In this document: piece by piece, positions 1-7,189 of the stretch
Position numbering within the stretch: position 1 is the first letter of the stretch
How the letters are laid out: every line of letters begins with the position of its first letter
From: Microbacterium sp. cf332
Lineage (GTDB): Bacteria; Actinomycetota; Actinomycetes; Actinomycetales; Microbacteriaceae
Direction: 5' to 3'
Assembly (NCBI RefSeq): GCF_900102175.1
Contig: NZ_FNKN01000001.1
Span: 1,178,001 to 1,242,000 of the forward strand
Length of the DNA stretch: 64,000 nt
The notes under the pieces: model-generated
Databases searched by the model: none
Told to the model about the DNA's origin: nothing
The model's input: only the letters and a program-made list of their open reading frames with translations
Position numbers and translations under genes: made by a program

Positions 1-434
1 ACGATCACGACGGCGCCGAGGACGCGGGTGATGACCTCCTGGTACTCGAGGAAGACCCGGCCGATCGTCCCGGCGAACACACCGAGGGTGAGGAAGACCA
101 GGGTGAAGCCGGCGATGAAGAGGCCGACGCCCAGCAGCAGCCGTCCGCGGCCGGGACCTGCCGGCGCGCTCGGCGCGGCCGTGGTCGTCGCCGTCGGCGA
201 GTCGACCGAGACGCGGACCGCTCCCCCCGCATCCTCCGAGGTGCGTGCGATCGCCCGAGAGCGGTCGCGCGCGGCGGCGGGCTCGCGCGGCGTGACCGCG
301 CTGCCGAGGAAGCCGAGGTAGCCGGGGACGAGCGGGAGCACGCACGGCGAGAGGAACGAGACGAGGCCCGCGAGGACGGCGATCGGCACCGCGAGCCACA
401 GCGCGCCGCCGAAGACGATCTCGCCCGGGTTCAC
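1..434 (-). CDS. ccdA: cytochrome c biogenesis protein CcdA, N-terminal part (runs off the window)
   Basis: This is the N-terminal 144 residues of a CcdA/DsbD-type membrane thiol-disulfide transporter, which passes electrons from cytoplasmic thioredoxin to extracytoplasmic thiol proteins. The GTG start at 434 overlaps the resA stop as GTGA, so the two are translationally coupled. The first membrane segment (about residues 8-42) carries the family motif SPCVLPLVPGYLGF with the redox cysteine at residue 31. A hydrophilic, low-complexity loop of roughly 50 residues follows before the second segment (LLLGVGLFIAGFTLVF), as is common in actinobacterial CcdA proteins. The second redox cysteine would lie beyond the window edge. 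The neighbouring ResA-like lipoprotein is its expected partner in cytochrome c maturation. Confidence 0.88.
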   Translation of the reverse strand, partial: MNPGEIVFGGALWLAVPIAVLAGLVSFLSPCVLPLVPGYLGFLGSAVTPREPAAARDRSRAIARTSEDAGGAVRVSVDSPTATTTAAPSAPAGPGRGRLLLGVGLFIAGFTLVFLTLGVFAGTIGRVFLEYQEVITRVLGAVVI

Positions 435-1039
435 GACGATCCCGCGCCGGCGTTCGCGGCATCCTCGACGAGGGTGCGCAGGATGCCGGCATCGCGCAGC
501 TGTCCGACGATGCGCGCGGCGACGCGACCCTCCGTGTCGAGCACGAGCGTCGTGGGAGCCGCCTGCACGGAGGCGGATGCGGCGAGCGCGAGCTTCAGGT
601 CGCCGTCGCCCTGCATCAGCAGCGAGGGGTAGCTGATGCCGTAGGTCTGCTCGAACGAGCCCGCCTGCTCGGGGCCGTCGTAGATGTTGATGCCGAGGAA
701 GTCGGCCCCCACCGCCTGCGTGTCGGTGTAGACCTCTTCGAGGAGCGGCGCCTCGGCCCGGCACGGGCCGCACTGGGCGTACCAGAAGTTCAGGACCACC
801 GGCTGGCCGACGTAGTCGGCGCTCGAGATGGTCGAGCCGTCGACGGCGGTGCCGGTGAACTCCAGCGACGCGCCCCGCTCCGACTCGGGGATCTCGGTGA
901 CGGTGCCGTCACCGGAGATGAAACCCTTGTTGTCGCCGTCGCGGTACTGGCCCGCGAGATCGTCGTTGGGGCTCGTGCAGGCGGCGAGCCCCGCCACCAG
1001 ACCGAGGGCGAGGGCGGCGGCCATCAGGCGGCGCTTCAT
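431..1039 (-). CDS. TlpA/ResA-family thioredoxin-like lipoprotein
   Basis: A 202-residue exported thiol-disulfide oxidoreductase. The N-terminus is a lipoprotein signal (hydrophobic residues 5-20, lipobox LAAC with Cys21), so it should be anchored on the outer face of the membrane. The thioredoxin fold follows, with the redox motif WYAQCGPC (Cys90 and Cys93) and the later cis-proline region QAAPTTLV. ResA/TlpA proteins reduce apocytochrome c cysteines using electrons from CcdA, and ccdA lies directly downstream with a GTGA overlap. Upstream, the start codon shares one base with the stop of the histidine phosphatase gene, so all three form one operon. Function within the cytochrome c system is inferred from family and context. 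Confidence 0.88.
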   Translation of the reverse strand: MKRRLMAAALALGLVAGLAACTSPNDDLAGQYRDGDNKGFISGDGTVTEIPESERGASLEFTGTAVDGSTISSADYVGQPVVLNFWYAQCGPCRAEAPLLEEVYTDTQAVGADFLGINIYDGPEQAGSFEQTYGISYPSLLMQGDGDLKLALAASASVQAAPTTLVLDTEGRVAARIVGQLRDAGILRTLVEDAANAGAGSS

Positions 1040-1680
1040 CAGACGGCTCCGACATCGACGGCGCCCGCGGTGGATGCGGGCTCGGCGTATGCGACCTCGC
1101 GCCAGACGGCGTCGTCTCCCCCGTCGCCGAGCTCGAAGCTCGTGACGCTCGACAGTGCGCAGCGACGGCGGCGCGGGTCATGCCGCAGCGGCTCGCCCGC
1201 GATCGCGAGGTGCGTGATCCAGATGGGCAGCTGGTGCGAGACGATCACGGCATCGCCAGACTCCGTGGCGTGCCACAGCTCGCGCATCGCGGCATCCATG
1301 CGCGCGACGATCTCGACGTAGGGCTCACCCCAGCTCGGGGTCGCCGGCGTGCGCAGATGCCGCCAGTTCCACGGGTTGACGAGGGCCTGGCGCATCCGGC
1401 GCCCCTCGAAGACGTTATGCGGCTCGATGACCCGCTCGTCGGTGACGGGCTGCACGCCGAACAGCTCGGTGAACGGCTCGGAAGACTCGCGCGTGCGCTG
1501 CAGGGGCGACGAGACGAGCGCCGTCACGGGGCGTTCGAGCGACGCGACGTGCTCGGCGGCCGAGCGGGCCATGCGCCGGCCGTCCTCGCTCAGACCGAAG
1601 TGCGGCAGCCGTCCGTAGAGCACGCGCCGGGGATTGTGGACCTCCCCGTGGCGCACGAGATGAAGACGGGCTGCAGGCAC
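1039..1680 (-). CDS. histidine phosphatase (phosphoglycerate mutase-like) family protein
   Basis: A 213-residue member of the histidine phosphatase superfamily. The catalytic RHGE motif is at residues 10-13 (phospho-acceptor His11), the conserved downstream region reads SSPLQRTRES, and the second histidine sits in VIVSHQLP. The substrate cannot be told from sequence. In actinobacteria such genes commonly precede the resA/ccdA cytochrome c biogenesis genes, as here. The GTG start at 1680 is supported by a TAGACT -10 element (1693-1688 on this strand) ending 7 nt upstream, indicating a leaderless transcript that heads the operon. Confidence 0.85.
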   Translation of the reverse strand: MPAARLHLVRHGEVHNPRRVLYGRLPHFGLSEDGRRMARSAAEHVASLERPVTALVSSPLQRTRESSEPFTELFGVQPVTDERVIEPHNVFEGRRMRQALVNPWNWRHLRTPATPSWGEPYVEIVARMDAAMRELWHATESGDAVIVSHQLPIWITHLAIAGEPLRHDPRRRRCALSSVTSFELGDGGDDAVWREVAYAEPASTAGAVDVGAV

Positions 1681-1731
1681 GGTCTCCAGTCTACGGCGAC
1701 CACTCCTATGCGGACCCTGAGCGCGCGACGC

Positions 1732-2451
1732 TCACGGGCCCTCGACCGTGGGCTCCGGCGCACCGGCTCCCCCGGAACGCCGTTCGCGCCGTGCCGATCG
1801 CACGCGCGAGACCACGAACCAGACGATCAGCGCCACCACGACGACGATGACGATCGTCTGGAAGATCTCGGCGTACTGCTCGACGATGTGCCAGTTCTCG
1901 CCCAACAGGAAGCCCGCCATCACGAAGATGGAGTTCCAGATGAGGCTGCCCGCTGTCGTCAGCAGCCCGAACTTCCACCAGTGCATACGCGCGACCCCCG
2001 CGGGGATCGAGATGAGGCTGCGGAAGAGCGGGACCATGCGCCCGAAGAACACGGCGATCGACCCGTGCTTCTCGAACCACTGGACCGACCTCACCACGTC
2101 GTCGCCGGTGACCAGCGGCATCCGGTCGGCGATGCGGCGCAGCCGGTCGGCACCGAGCCACCGCCCGAGGAAGTAGAGGATGTACGCGCCGAACACCGAC
2201 CCGAAGGTCGTCCACAGGATCGCCTCGGCGAGCGTGAACGAGCCGCGCGACGCCGCGAGCCCGGCCATCGGCAGCACGACCTCGCTGGGGATCGGCGGGA
2301 ACAGATTGTCCATCCCCACCGCGATCGCCGCGCCCGCGGGACCGATCGTGTCCATGAGCGATACGGTCCAGTCGGCGAGGGTCGTCAGCCACGACCCGCC
2401 GTCCTCGGCGGACGCCCCGGACGCGAGGGCGGTGCGGGTCAGTTCGGTCAT
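1732..2451 (-). CDS. DedA/SNARE-associated family membrane protein
   Basis: A 239-residue polytopic membrane protein of the DedA (VTT domain) superfamily. DedA proteins are implicated in lipid translocation and proton-dependent envelope homeostasis. The family signature is visible as FGRMVPLFRSLISIPAGV in the middle third, preceded by FLGRWLGADR, and hydrophobic segments lie near both ends, with a basic C-terminal tail. The start at ATG 2451 follows a purine-rich GAAGG about 8 nt upstream; a TAGGCT -10 further upstream (near 2500) implies a short leader. The gene is divergent from aspS, with about 100 bases between them holding both promoters. Confidence 0.88.
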   Translation of the reverse strand: MTELTRTALASGASAEDGGSWLTTLADWTVSLMDTIGPAGAAIAVGMDNLFPPIPSEVVLPMAGLAASRGSFTLAEAILWTTFGSVFGAYILYFLGRWLGADRLRRIADRMPLVTGDDVVRSVQWFEKHGSIAVFFGRMVPLFRSLISIPAGVARMHWWKFGLLTTAGSLIWNSIFVMAGFLLGENWHIVEQYAEIFQTIVIVVVVALIVWFVVSRVRSARRERRSGGAGAPEPTVEGP

Positions 2452-2550
2452 CGGGTGCCTTCGCGCTCGGTGATCGGATGCCCGAGCGGGCCCCGCGCAC
2501 AGCCTAGGGCCGCAACGTCGGAGATGGCTGGACGCGTAGACTCTCCCCTC

Positions 2551-3891
2551 GTGAGTGAACGCGTTCTCGTCCAGCAGCTGCAGGCCCGCCCCGACGGCCC
2601 CGTGTCGGTGTCCGGATGGGTCGAGACCGTCCGCGATCAGAAGAAGGTGCAGTTCGTCATCCTGCGCGATGAGACCGGCGCCGTGCAGCTGGTCAACCCG
2701 GCGACGCGGCCCGCCGAGGACGGTACCGAGCAGGATGCCGCGGCCCTCGCGCTGACCGACCTCATCTCGAACCTCTCGACCGGCACCTTCCTCACCGTCA
2801 CGGGTGAGCTCAAGCACGACGAGCGCGTCAAGCTCGGTGGCGTCGAGATCAAGATCGGCGACCTCTCCGTCGCCGCGGCGGCCCTCCCCGAGACCCCCAT
2901 CGCCGCCGACTCCGGCCTCGACAAGCGCATGGACTGGCGCTTCCTCGACCTGCGTCAGCGCCGCAACAACCTGATCTTCCGCGTGCAGACGACGCTCGAG
3001 CACGCGATGCGCACCTACTGGATCGAGCGCGACTACATCGAGATCCACTCGCCCAAGCTCATGGCGTCGGCGTCGGAATCCGCCGCCGAGCTGTTCGAGG
3101 TTCCCTACTTCGAGGACAAGACCGCCTACCTCGCGCAGAGCCCCCAGTTCTTCAAGCAGATGGCGCAGTCGGCCGGGTTCGGCAAGATCTTCGAGATCGG
3201 CGATGTCTTCCGCGCCGACCCGTCGTTCACGTCGCGCCACGCGACCGAGTTCACCTCGATCGACGCCGAGATCAGCTGGATCGACTCGCACGAGGACGTC
3301 GCCGTCATGCAGGAGGAGCTGCTGCAGTTCGCCTTCCAGGCGGTCAAGGACAAGCACGGCTCCGAGATCTCGGAGCTCTTCGGTGTCGAGGTGCAGGTTC
3401 CGCAGACCCCGTTCCCGCGCATCCCGCTCGCCGAGGCCCGGGAGATCGTCGCGGCCCGCGGCTACGACATCCCGCGCACGGACGGAGACCTCGACCCCGA
3501 GGGTGAGCGCCAGATCTCGGCACACGTCCTCGAGACCTCCGGGCACCAGTTCGTCTTCATCACCGACTACCACCCCGAGATCCGCGCGTTCTATCACATG
3601 CGCGACGAGGAGACCGGGCTCACGAAGTCGTACGACCTGCTCTTCAACGGCGTCGAGATCACGACCGGCGCACAGCGCGAGCATCGCGTCGACGTGCTGA
3701 TCGAGCAGGCGAAGGAGAAGGGGCTCGAGCCCGAGCACCTCGACTTCTACCTCGACTTCTTCCGCTACGGCGCCCCGCCGCACGGCGGCTTCGGCATGGG
3801 CCTCGCCCGCGTGCTGATGCTGCTGCTCGGCGAGTCGTCGATCCGCGAGGTCACCTACCTCTTCCGCGGACCGACGCGCCTGGCTCCGTAA
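2551..3891 (+). CDS. aspS: aspartyl-tRNA synthetase, archaeal-type (probably acts on tRNA-Asp and tRNA-Asn)
   Basis: A 446-residue class II synthetase of the short archaeal/eukaryotic type, lacking the GAD insertion of the ~590-residue bacterial enzyme. The OB-fold anticodon-binding domain occupies about residues 15-105 (GWVETVRD, FVILRDETG). The catalytic domain has motif 2 around DVFRADPS and motif 3 as GFGMGLARVLMLLLG. Enzymes of this type in actinobacteria are usually annotated as non-discriminating aspartate--tRNA(Asn) ligases that work with GatCAB; whether this one discriminates cannot be decided here. The GTG start at 2551 is preceded by TAGACT (2537-2542), a -10 ending 8 nt upstream, so the mRNA is probably leaderless. 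The reading frame stays open far upstream, but that extension has no coding character. Confidence 0.93.
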   Translation: MSERVLVQQLQARPDGPVSVSGWVETVRDQKKVQFVILRDETGAVQLVNPATRPAEDGTEQDAAALALTDLISNLSTGTFLTVTGELKHDERVKLGGVEIKIGDLSVAAAALPETPIAADSGLDKRMDWRFLDLRQRRNNLIFRVQTTLEHAMRTYWIERDYIEIHSPKLMASASESAAELFEVPYFEDKTAYLAQSPQFFKQMAQSAGFGKIFEIGDVFRADPSFTSRHATEFTSIDAEISWIDSHEDVAVMQEELLQFAFQAVKDKHGSEISELFGVEVQVPQTPFPRIPLAEAREIVAARGYDIPRTDGDLDPEGERQISAHVLETSGHQFVFITDYHPEIRAFYHMRDEETGLTKSYDLLFNGVEITTGAQREHRVDVLIEQAKEKGLEPEHLDFYLDFFRYGAPPHGGFGMGLARVLMLLLGESSIREVTYLFRGPTRLAP

Positions 3892-3981
3892 CACACGACC
3901 CCGCGCACCCGGCAAGTCCTCAGCGTCAGTCGCCCGTCGCCCGTATCGTGGCTCCTTCCGTGACGGACAGGAGCGAAGCGT

Positions 3982-5163
3982 ATGTGGGACGGGTGGATGG
4001 ATTTCGCCATCGCGGTGCTGGTGGGACTCGGGGTCGCGGCGGTCGTCGCCGTCGTCGCGCATCTCTCGCTGCGGATCGCGGCGAGACGGCAGCGATGGTC
4101 CGAGGTGCTCAGTCGGCGCTCCCGCGCGCCCTTCCGTTCCCTCCTCATCGCCGTCGCGCTCTGGGCGGCCGTCCAGACGGCCTTCCCCGATGAGCTGTGG
4201 CGATCGGTCATCGGCCAGATCCTGACGATCGCCATCATCGCGGCGAGCGCGTGGCTGCTCGCCTCTCTCGTGCTCGTCGTCACCGACGTCGCGCTGGGCC
4301 GGTACCGCATCGACGTTCCCGACAACCGCGTGGCCCGCCGCATCCGCACGCAGATGCTCGTCGTGCGCCGTCTCGCGGTCGCGATCATCATCGTGATCGG
4401 CATCGGCGCGGTGCTGCTGACGTTCGACTCGGTGCGCGCCGTCGGCGCGAGCGTGCTCGCATCGGCGGGCATCGCATCGGTCGTCGCCGGTCTCGCCGCG
4501 CAGTCGGTGCTGGCGAACGTCTTCGCGGGCCTGCAGATCGTCTTCAGCGACGCGCTGCGCGTCGACGACGTCGTCGTCGCGGACGGCGAATGGGGACGCG
4601 TCGGCGAGATCACCCTCAGCTACGTCGTGCTCGATCTGTGGGACGACCGCCGCCTGGTGCTGCCGTGCACCTACTTCACGACGACCCCGTTCGAGAACTG
4701 GACGCGGCGCGGCTCGGAGCTGCTCGGCGCCGTCGAGATGGACCTCGACTGGAACGTGTCGCCCGCCGCCATGCGGACCCACCTGCACGACGTCCTCGAG
4801 CAGACCGGCCTCTGGGACCGGCGTGCCTCGGTGCTGCAGGTCACGGATGCCGTCGCCGGCTACGTGCGGGTGCGCATCCTCGTCACGGCGAAGGACGCAC
4901 CCACCCTGTTCGATCTGCGCTGCCTCGTGCGCGAGGCCATGGTCACGTGGGTGCAGCGGACGATGCCGCAGGCCGTCCCGGTGCAGCGCATCGTCATGTC
5001 CGACGCGACGGCCGCGAGCGCCGAGCGCCACATCACCCACGATCCGACCCCCACCAACGACGGACTGTTCACGGGGAGCGCCGAGGCCGAACGGCGCGCG
5101 AGCACCTTCACCAACGCCATCCCGATCGTGCGGACGGACGAGGGCGACGAGCGCCGCGACTGA
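3982..5163 (+). CDS. MscS-family mechanosensitive ion channel
   Basis: A 393-residue membrane protein. Four to five hydrophobic segments cover roughly residues 8-30, 50-65, 70-95 and 125-150. The pore helix region of MscS follows as a run rich in Ala, Gly and Val (GIASVVAGLAAQSVLANVFAG), then the MS-channel beta domain (DDVVVADGEWGRVGEI, FENWTRRG). Such channels open on membrane tension and release solutes during osmotic downshock. AGGAGC precedes the ATG with suitable spacing. The C-terminal ~60 residues are hydrophilic and poorly conserved-looking. It stands alone between aspS and a convergent operon. Confidence 0.9.
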   Translation: MWDGWMDFAIAVLVGLGVAAVVAVVAHLSLRIAARRQRWSEVLSRRSRAPFRSLLIAVALWAAVQTAFPDELWRSVIGQILTIAIIAASAWLLASLVLVVTDVALGRYRIDVPDNRVARRIRTQMLVVRRLAVAIIIVIGIGAVLLTFDSVRAVGASVLASAGIASVVAGLAAQSVLANVFAGLQIVFSDALRVDDVVVADGEWGRVGEITLSYVVLDLWDDRRLVLPCTYFTTTPFENWTRRGSELLGAVEMDLDWNVSPAAMRTHLHDVLEQTGLWDRRASVLQVTDAVAGYVRVRILVTAKDAPTLFDLRCLVREAMVTWVQRTMPQAVPVQRIVMSDATAASAERHITHDPTPTNDGLFTGSAEAERRASTFTNAIPIVRTDEGDERRD

Positions 5164-5193
5164 TCGAGCGCGCCCGTGGCGGTCGGACCCGGC

Positions 5194-5496
5194 TCAGACC
5201 TCGAAGTCGACGGCGATGCGGTCGGCCACGACGCTGCGGACGTAGGCCGCGACCTCCTGGTGGGCCGGGTGCACCTGGTACTCGTCGAGTCCGGCGAGGT
5301 CGTCGAAGTCGGCGACGACGGCCACATCGCCGTTCACCTCGGGATAGGCCGTGTTCGGCCCGATGCTCAGTGCGCGGATCGAGGGGACGACGCCCACGAG
5401 ACCCTGGATACGGCGCGAGACTTCGGCGGCGTGCTCGGCGCGGGTCTCGACATCCTGGGCGGCGAGCTTCCAGGCGACGACGTGGCGGATGGTCAT
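5194..5496 (-). CDS. Dabb (stress-responsive alpha/beta-barrel) domain protein
   Basis: A 100-residue protein filling a single dimeric alpha/beta-barrel (Dabb) domain: it opens MTIRHVVAWKL, has the central IRALSIGPNTAYPE stretch and ends with DRIAVDFEV. Dabb proteins are small homodimers of mostly unknown activity, some induced by stress. The ATG overlaps the stop of the glutaredoxin-like gene by four bases (ATGA), so it is the third gene of a rhodanese-glutaredoxin-Dabb operon. The longer open frame upstream of this ATG is not used because the overlap and the family start both support 5496. Confidence 0.85.
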   Translation of the reverse strand: MTIRHVVAWKLAAQDVETRAEHAAEVSRRIQGLVGVVPSIRALSIGPNTAYPEVNGDVAVVADFDDLAGLDEYQVHPAHQEVAAYVRSVVADRIAVDFEV

Positions 5497-5780
5497 GCGG
5501 ACTCCTCGGTCGGGGTGTTTCGGTCGGGGGCTTCGGTGAGGGCGGTGCGCAGCCGTTCCGCCGACAGGCGCCAGTGAGCGTGCAGACGGTCGTCGATGAG
5601 CACGACCGGGATCTTCTCCCACCACTGCTCGTAGAGCGTGGCGTCGTCGAGGATGGATCGCTCGACGACCTCGACGTCACCGCTTCCTTCGGGCAGGTCG
5701 GCGACGACAGCATCGACGATCTCGCGCGCGACGTCGCAGAGGTGGCAGTCGGGCTTGGAGATGAGTGTGAGCGTCGTCAT
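5493..5780 (-). CDS. glutaredoxin-like thiol protein
   Basis: A 95-residue member of the glutaredoxin-like family (DUF836/PF05768 type). It begins MTTLTLISKPDCHLCDVA, with a CxxC redox site at Cys12 and Cys15, and has the conserved EKIPVVLIDDRLHAHWRL segment that carries the cis-proline. It probably acts as a cytoplasmic thiol-disulfide reductant of unknown partner. It lies 16 nt after the rhodanese gene and overlaps the Dabb gene by 4 nt, so the three are co-transcribed. The sulfur-transferase neighbour suggests thiol or persulfide chemistry, which is inference. Confidence 0.85.
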   Translation of the reverse strand: MTTLTLISKPDCHLCDVAREIVDAVVADLPEGSGDVEVVERSILDDATLYEQWWEKIPVVLIDDRLHAHWRLSAERLRTALTEAPDRNTPTEESA

Positions 5781-5796
5781 GGTCGGACGCCGAGCC

Positions 5797-6090
5797 TCAG
5801 CGCTCGAGCTCGAAGCCGCGATCCGCCCACTCGCCGGTGCCGCCGGCGACGTTCGTGGCGTCGTACCCGCGGGCCTCCAGGGCGGCGACGACCTGCGCCG
5901 AGCGCCCCCCGGCCTGGCAGATGACATCGAATGCACCGTCGGGCAGCTCACCGATGCGGTCGCCGAGCTGCGACATCGGGATGCTGATCGCACCGGGCAC
6001 ACGGCCCGCGGCGAACTCGTGGTCCTCACGGACGTCGATGAGGGGGATGTCGCGGCCCGCGCGGAGCTCGTCGATCGTGATGGTGTTCAT
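5797..6090 (-). CDS. rhodanese-like sulfurtransferase
   Basis: A 97-residue single-domain rhodanese. It contains the N-terminal LIDVREDHEF motif, the conserved GRVPGAISIPMSQL and the active-site loop CQAGGRS, whose cysteine would carry the persulfide. Single-domain rhodaneses move sulfane sulfur between thiol acceptors in the cytoplasm. It is the first gene of the operon with the glutaredoxin-like and Dabb proteins. A GGGGGAGG Shine-Dalgarno sequence precedes ATG 6090, and a TAGGCT -10 lies just upstream, giving a short leader of about 20 nt. Confidence 0.9.
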   Translation of the reverse strand: MNTITIDELRAGRDIPLIDVREDHEFAAGRVPGAISIPMSQLGDRIGELPDGAFDVICQAGGRSAQVVAALEARGYDATNVAGGTGEWADRGFELER

Positions 6091-6158
6091 ACTCGTGCCT
6101 CCCCCACCAGCCTAGGCCGCGGCCGGACCGCCGGGGCATCCGCGTCCGGAAAGCACGA

Positions 6159-6190
6159 AGCGCCCCTCGGCCGAAGCCGAACGGGGCGCT
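6159..6190 (-). terminator. rho-independent type terminator of the bS22 gene
   Basis: The inverted repeat AGCGCCCC/GGGGCGCT with an inner TCGGC/GCCGA pairing forms a stable hairpin 18 nt after the bS22 stop codon. No long U tract follows, as is usual in high-GC actinobacteria. It separates the bS22 transcript from the rhodanese operon on the same strand. Confidence 0.75.
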
Positions 6191-6208
6191 CAGTGACGTC
6201 GCCGCGAC

Positions 6209-6307
6209 TTACTTCTTGTTGCGGCGCTGGTGGCGAGTCTTGCGAAGCAGCTTGCGGTGCTTCTTCTTCGCCATGCGCTTGCGGCGCTTCTTGATGACAG
6301 AACCCAC
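6209..6307 (-). CDS. small ribosomal subunit protein bS22 (AURKAIP1/COX24-domain)
   Basis: A 32-residue, extremely basic protein: GTG start, then GSVIKKRRKRMAKKKHRKLL and a tail ending QRRNKK. It matches the actinobacterial bS22 family (AURKAIP1/COX24 domain), a 30S-subunit protein that binds rRNA near the decoding region in mycobacteria. The gene is too short for ordinary ORF calling and is often missed. It is followed by a strong hairpin terminator and preceded by a structured leader, with GGACGCA/TGCGTCC pairing at 6333-6353. It sits downstream of a BldC-like HTH gene, an arrangement seen in other actinobacteria. Confidence 0.9.
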   Translation of the reverse strand: MGSVIKKRRKRMAKKKHRKLLRKTRHQRRNKK

Positions 6308-6390
6308 GGAAAACCTCACTATGTCAGGGTCTGGACGCATCTCTTCTGCGTCCGGGAACAGGCACCTCGCGAAAAATGCCTCGGATCAGT

Positions 6391-6582
6391 CTAGCCGACG
6401 TCGGCGATCGGCCGTTGCACGACCTCGCGCACCGCCGACTCGAGCACGCGGTAGCTGCGACCGAAGCGGACGGCGGGCAGGTCGCCCGAGTGCACGAGGC
6501 GATACACCGTCATCTTCGACACCCGCATGATCTCGGCCACCTCCGCGACAGTCAGGAAGCGCACATCGGGCAGCTCGGCCAT
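6391..6582 (-). CDS. BldC-like / excisionase-family helix-turn-helix protein
   Basis: A 63-residue MerR-superfamily DNA-binding protein consisting of one winged HTH: FLTVAEVAEIMRVSKMTVYR followed by the wing LVHSGDLPAVRFGRSYRV. It resembles actinobacterial BldC and excisionase-type proteins, which bind DNA directly without an effector domain. Of two candidate ATGs (6588 and 6582) the second is preferred because AAAGGG lies about 7 nt before it. A TAGAGT -10 lies roughly 20 nt upstream. The conserved neighbour is the bS22 gene. Its regulatory targets are unknown. Confidence 0.85.
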   Translation of the reverse strand: MAELPDVRFLTVAEVAEIMRVSKMTVYRLVHSGDLPAVRFGRSYRVLESAVREVVQRPIADVG

Positions 6583-6682
6583 CGTCATCCCTTTCCCCGG
6601 ACTGCGATCACTCTAGGGGTCGGGCGTGACGCGTGTAAACCGGTGTGACCGGTGTTGCGAACCGCCCCCGCGACCCCCACGG

Positions 6683-7090
6683 TCACCGCGCGGCGCGTTT
6701 GCCGAAGACGCTCGTGACCGCGTGCTTCGCGGATGCGGCGGCACGGCCGACCAGCTCTGCGGCGGCGACGGCCTGCTCGGGCAGGGCCGCGGCGGGCTCG
6801 TCGTCGTACGCTTCGGCCGTCAGGAACGGCACGAGCCAGTCGTCGACGGCGTCGAGAGGCTCCGGCGAGAGGCTGTAGTAGCGATGCTGACCCTCTTCGC
6901 GCACCGTGACGAGCTCCGCCTCGCGCAGCACCTTCAGGTGCTTCGAGATCGTCGGCTGGCTCACGCCGAGCTCACTCACGATCTGCGAGACGCTCGTCCC
7001 GGACGAGCGCGGGTCGGAGTCGCGATCGAGGAGAAGACGCAGGATGTCCCGACGGGTACCGTCGGCGATCACGTCGAAGATGTCCGCCAT
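6683..7090 (-). CDS. ArsR-family winged-helix regulator
   Basis: A 135-residue ArsR/SmtB-type repressor. The core reads DGTRRDILRLLL, then the recognition helix VSQPTISKHLKVLREAELV and the beta-wing REEGQHRYYSL. The usual metal-binding cysteines (ELCVCDL type) are absent, so metal sensing is unlikely by that site. The C-terminal ~45 residues are Ala-rich. ATG 7090 is preceded by TAACCT (7102-7097 on this strand) with a 6-nt gap, a leaderless start. It is divergent from the potassium uptake genes, which it might regulate, though nothing in the sequence proves this. Confidence 0.88.
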   Translation of the reverse strand: MADIFDVIADGTRRDILRLLLDRDSDPRSSGTSVSQIVSELGVSQPTISKHLKVLREAELVTVREEGQHRYYSLSPEPLDAVDDWLVPFLTAEAYDDEPAAALPEQAVAAAELVGRAAASAKHAVTSVFGKRAAR

Positions 7091-7189
7091 GCAATCAGGT
7101 TAGTCGCCGCGCGCGCCCGAGTACCATGACATCGGCGCCGACCTACTGCGGCGCCGTGAGCAAGAGCGGCATCGTGGGGAGGCACACGC

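Noticed and set aside
1732-5040. A 1102-residue open frame on the minus strand across aspS and mscS
   Set aside because: It is antisense to two certain genes and has the Arg/Asp/Glu-rich composition typical of GC-rich shadow frames. Only its last 239 residues (the DedA protein) are real.
6683-7090. Metal-sensing ArsR/SmtB repressor
   Set aside because: The ELCVC-type metal-binding motif in the recognition helix is absent, so only general ArsR membership is claimed.
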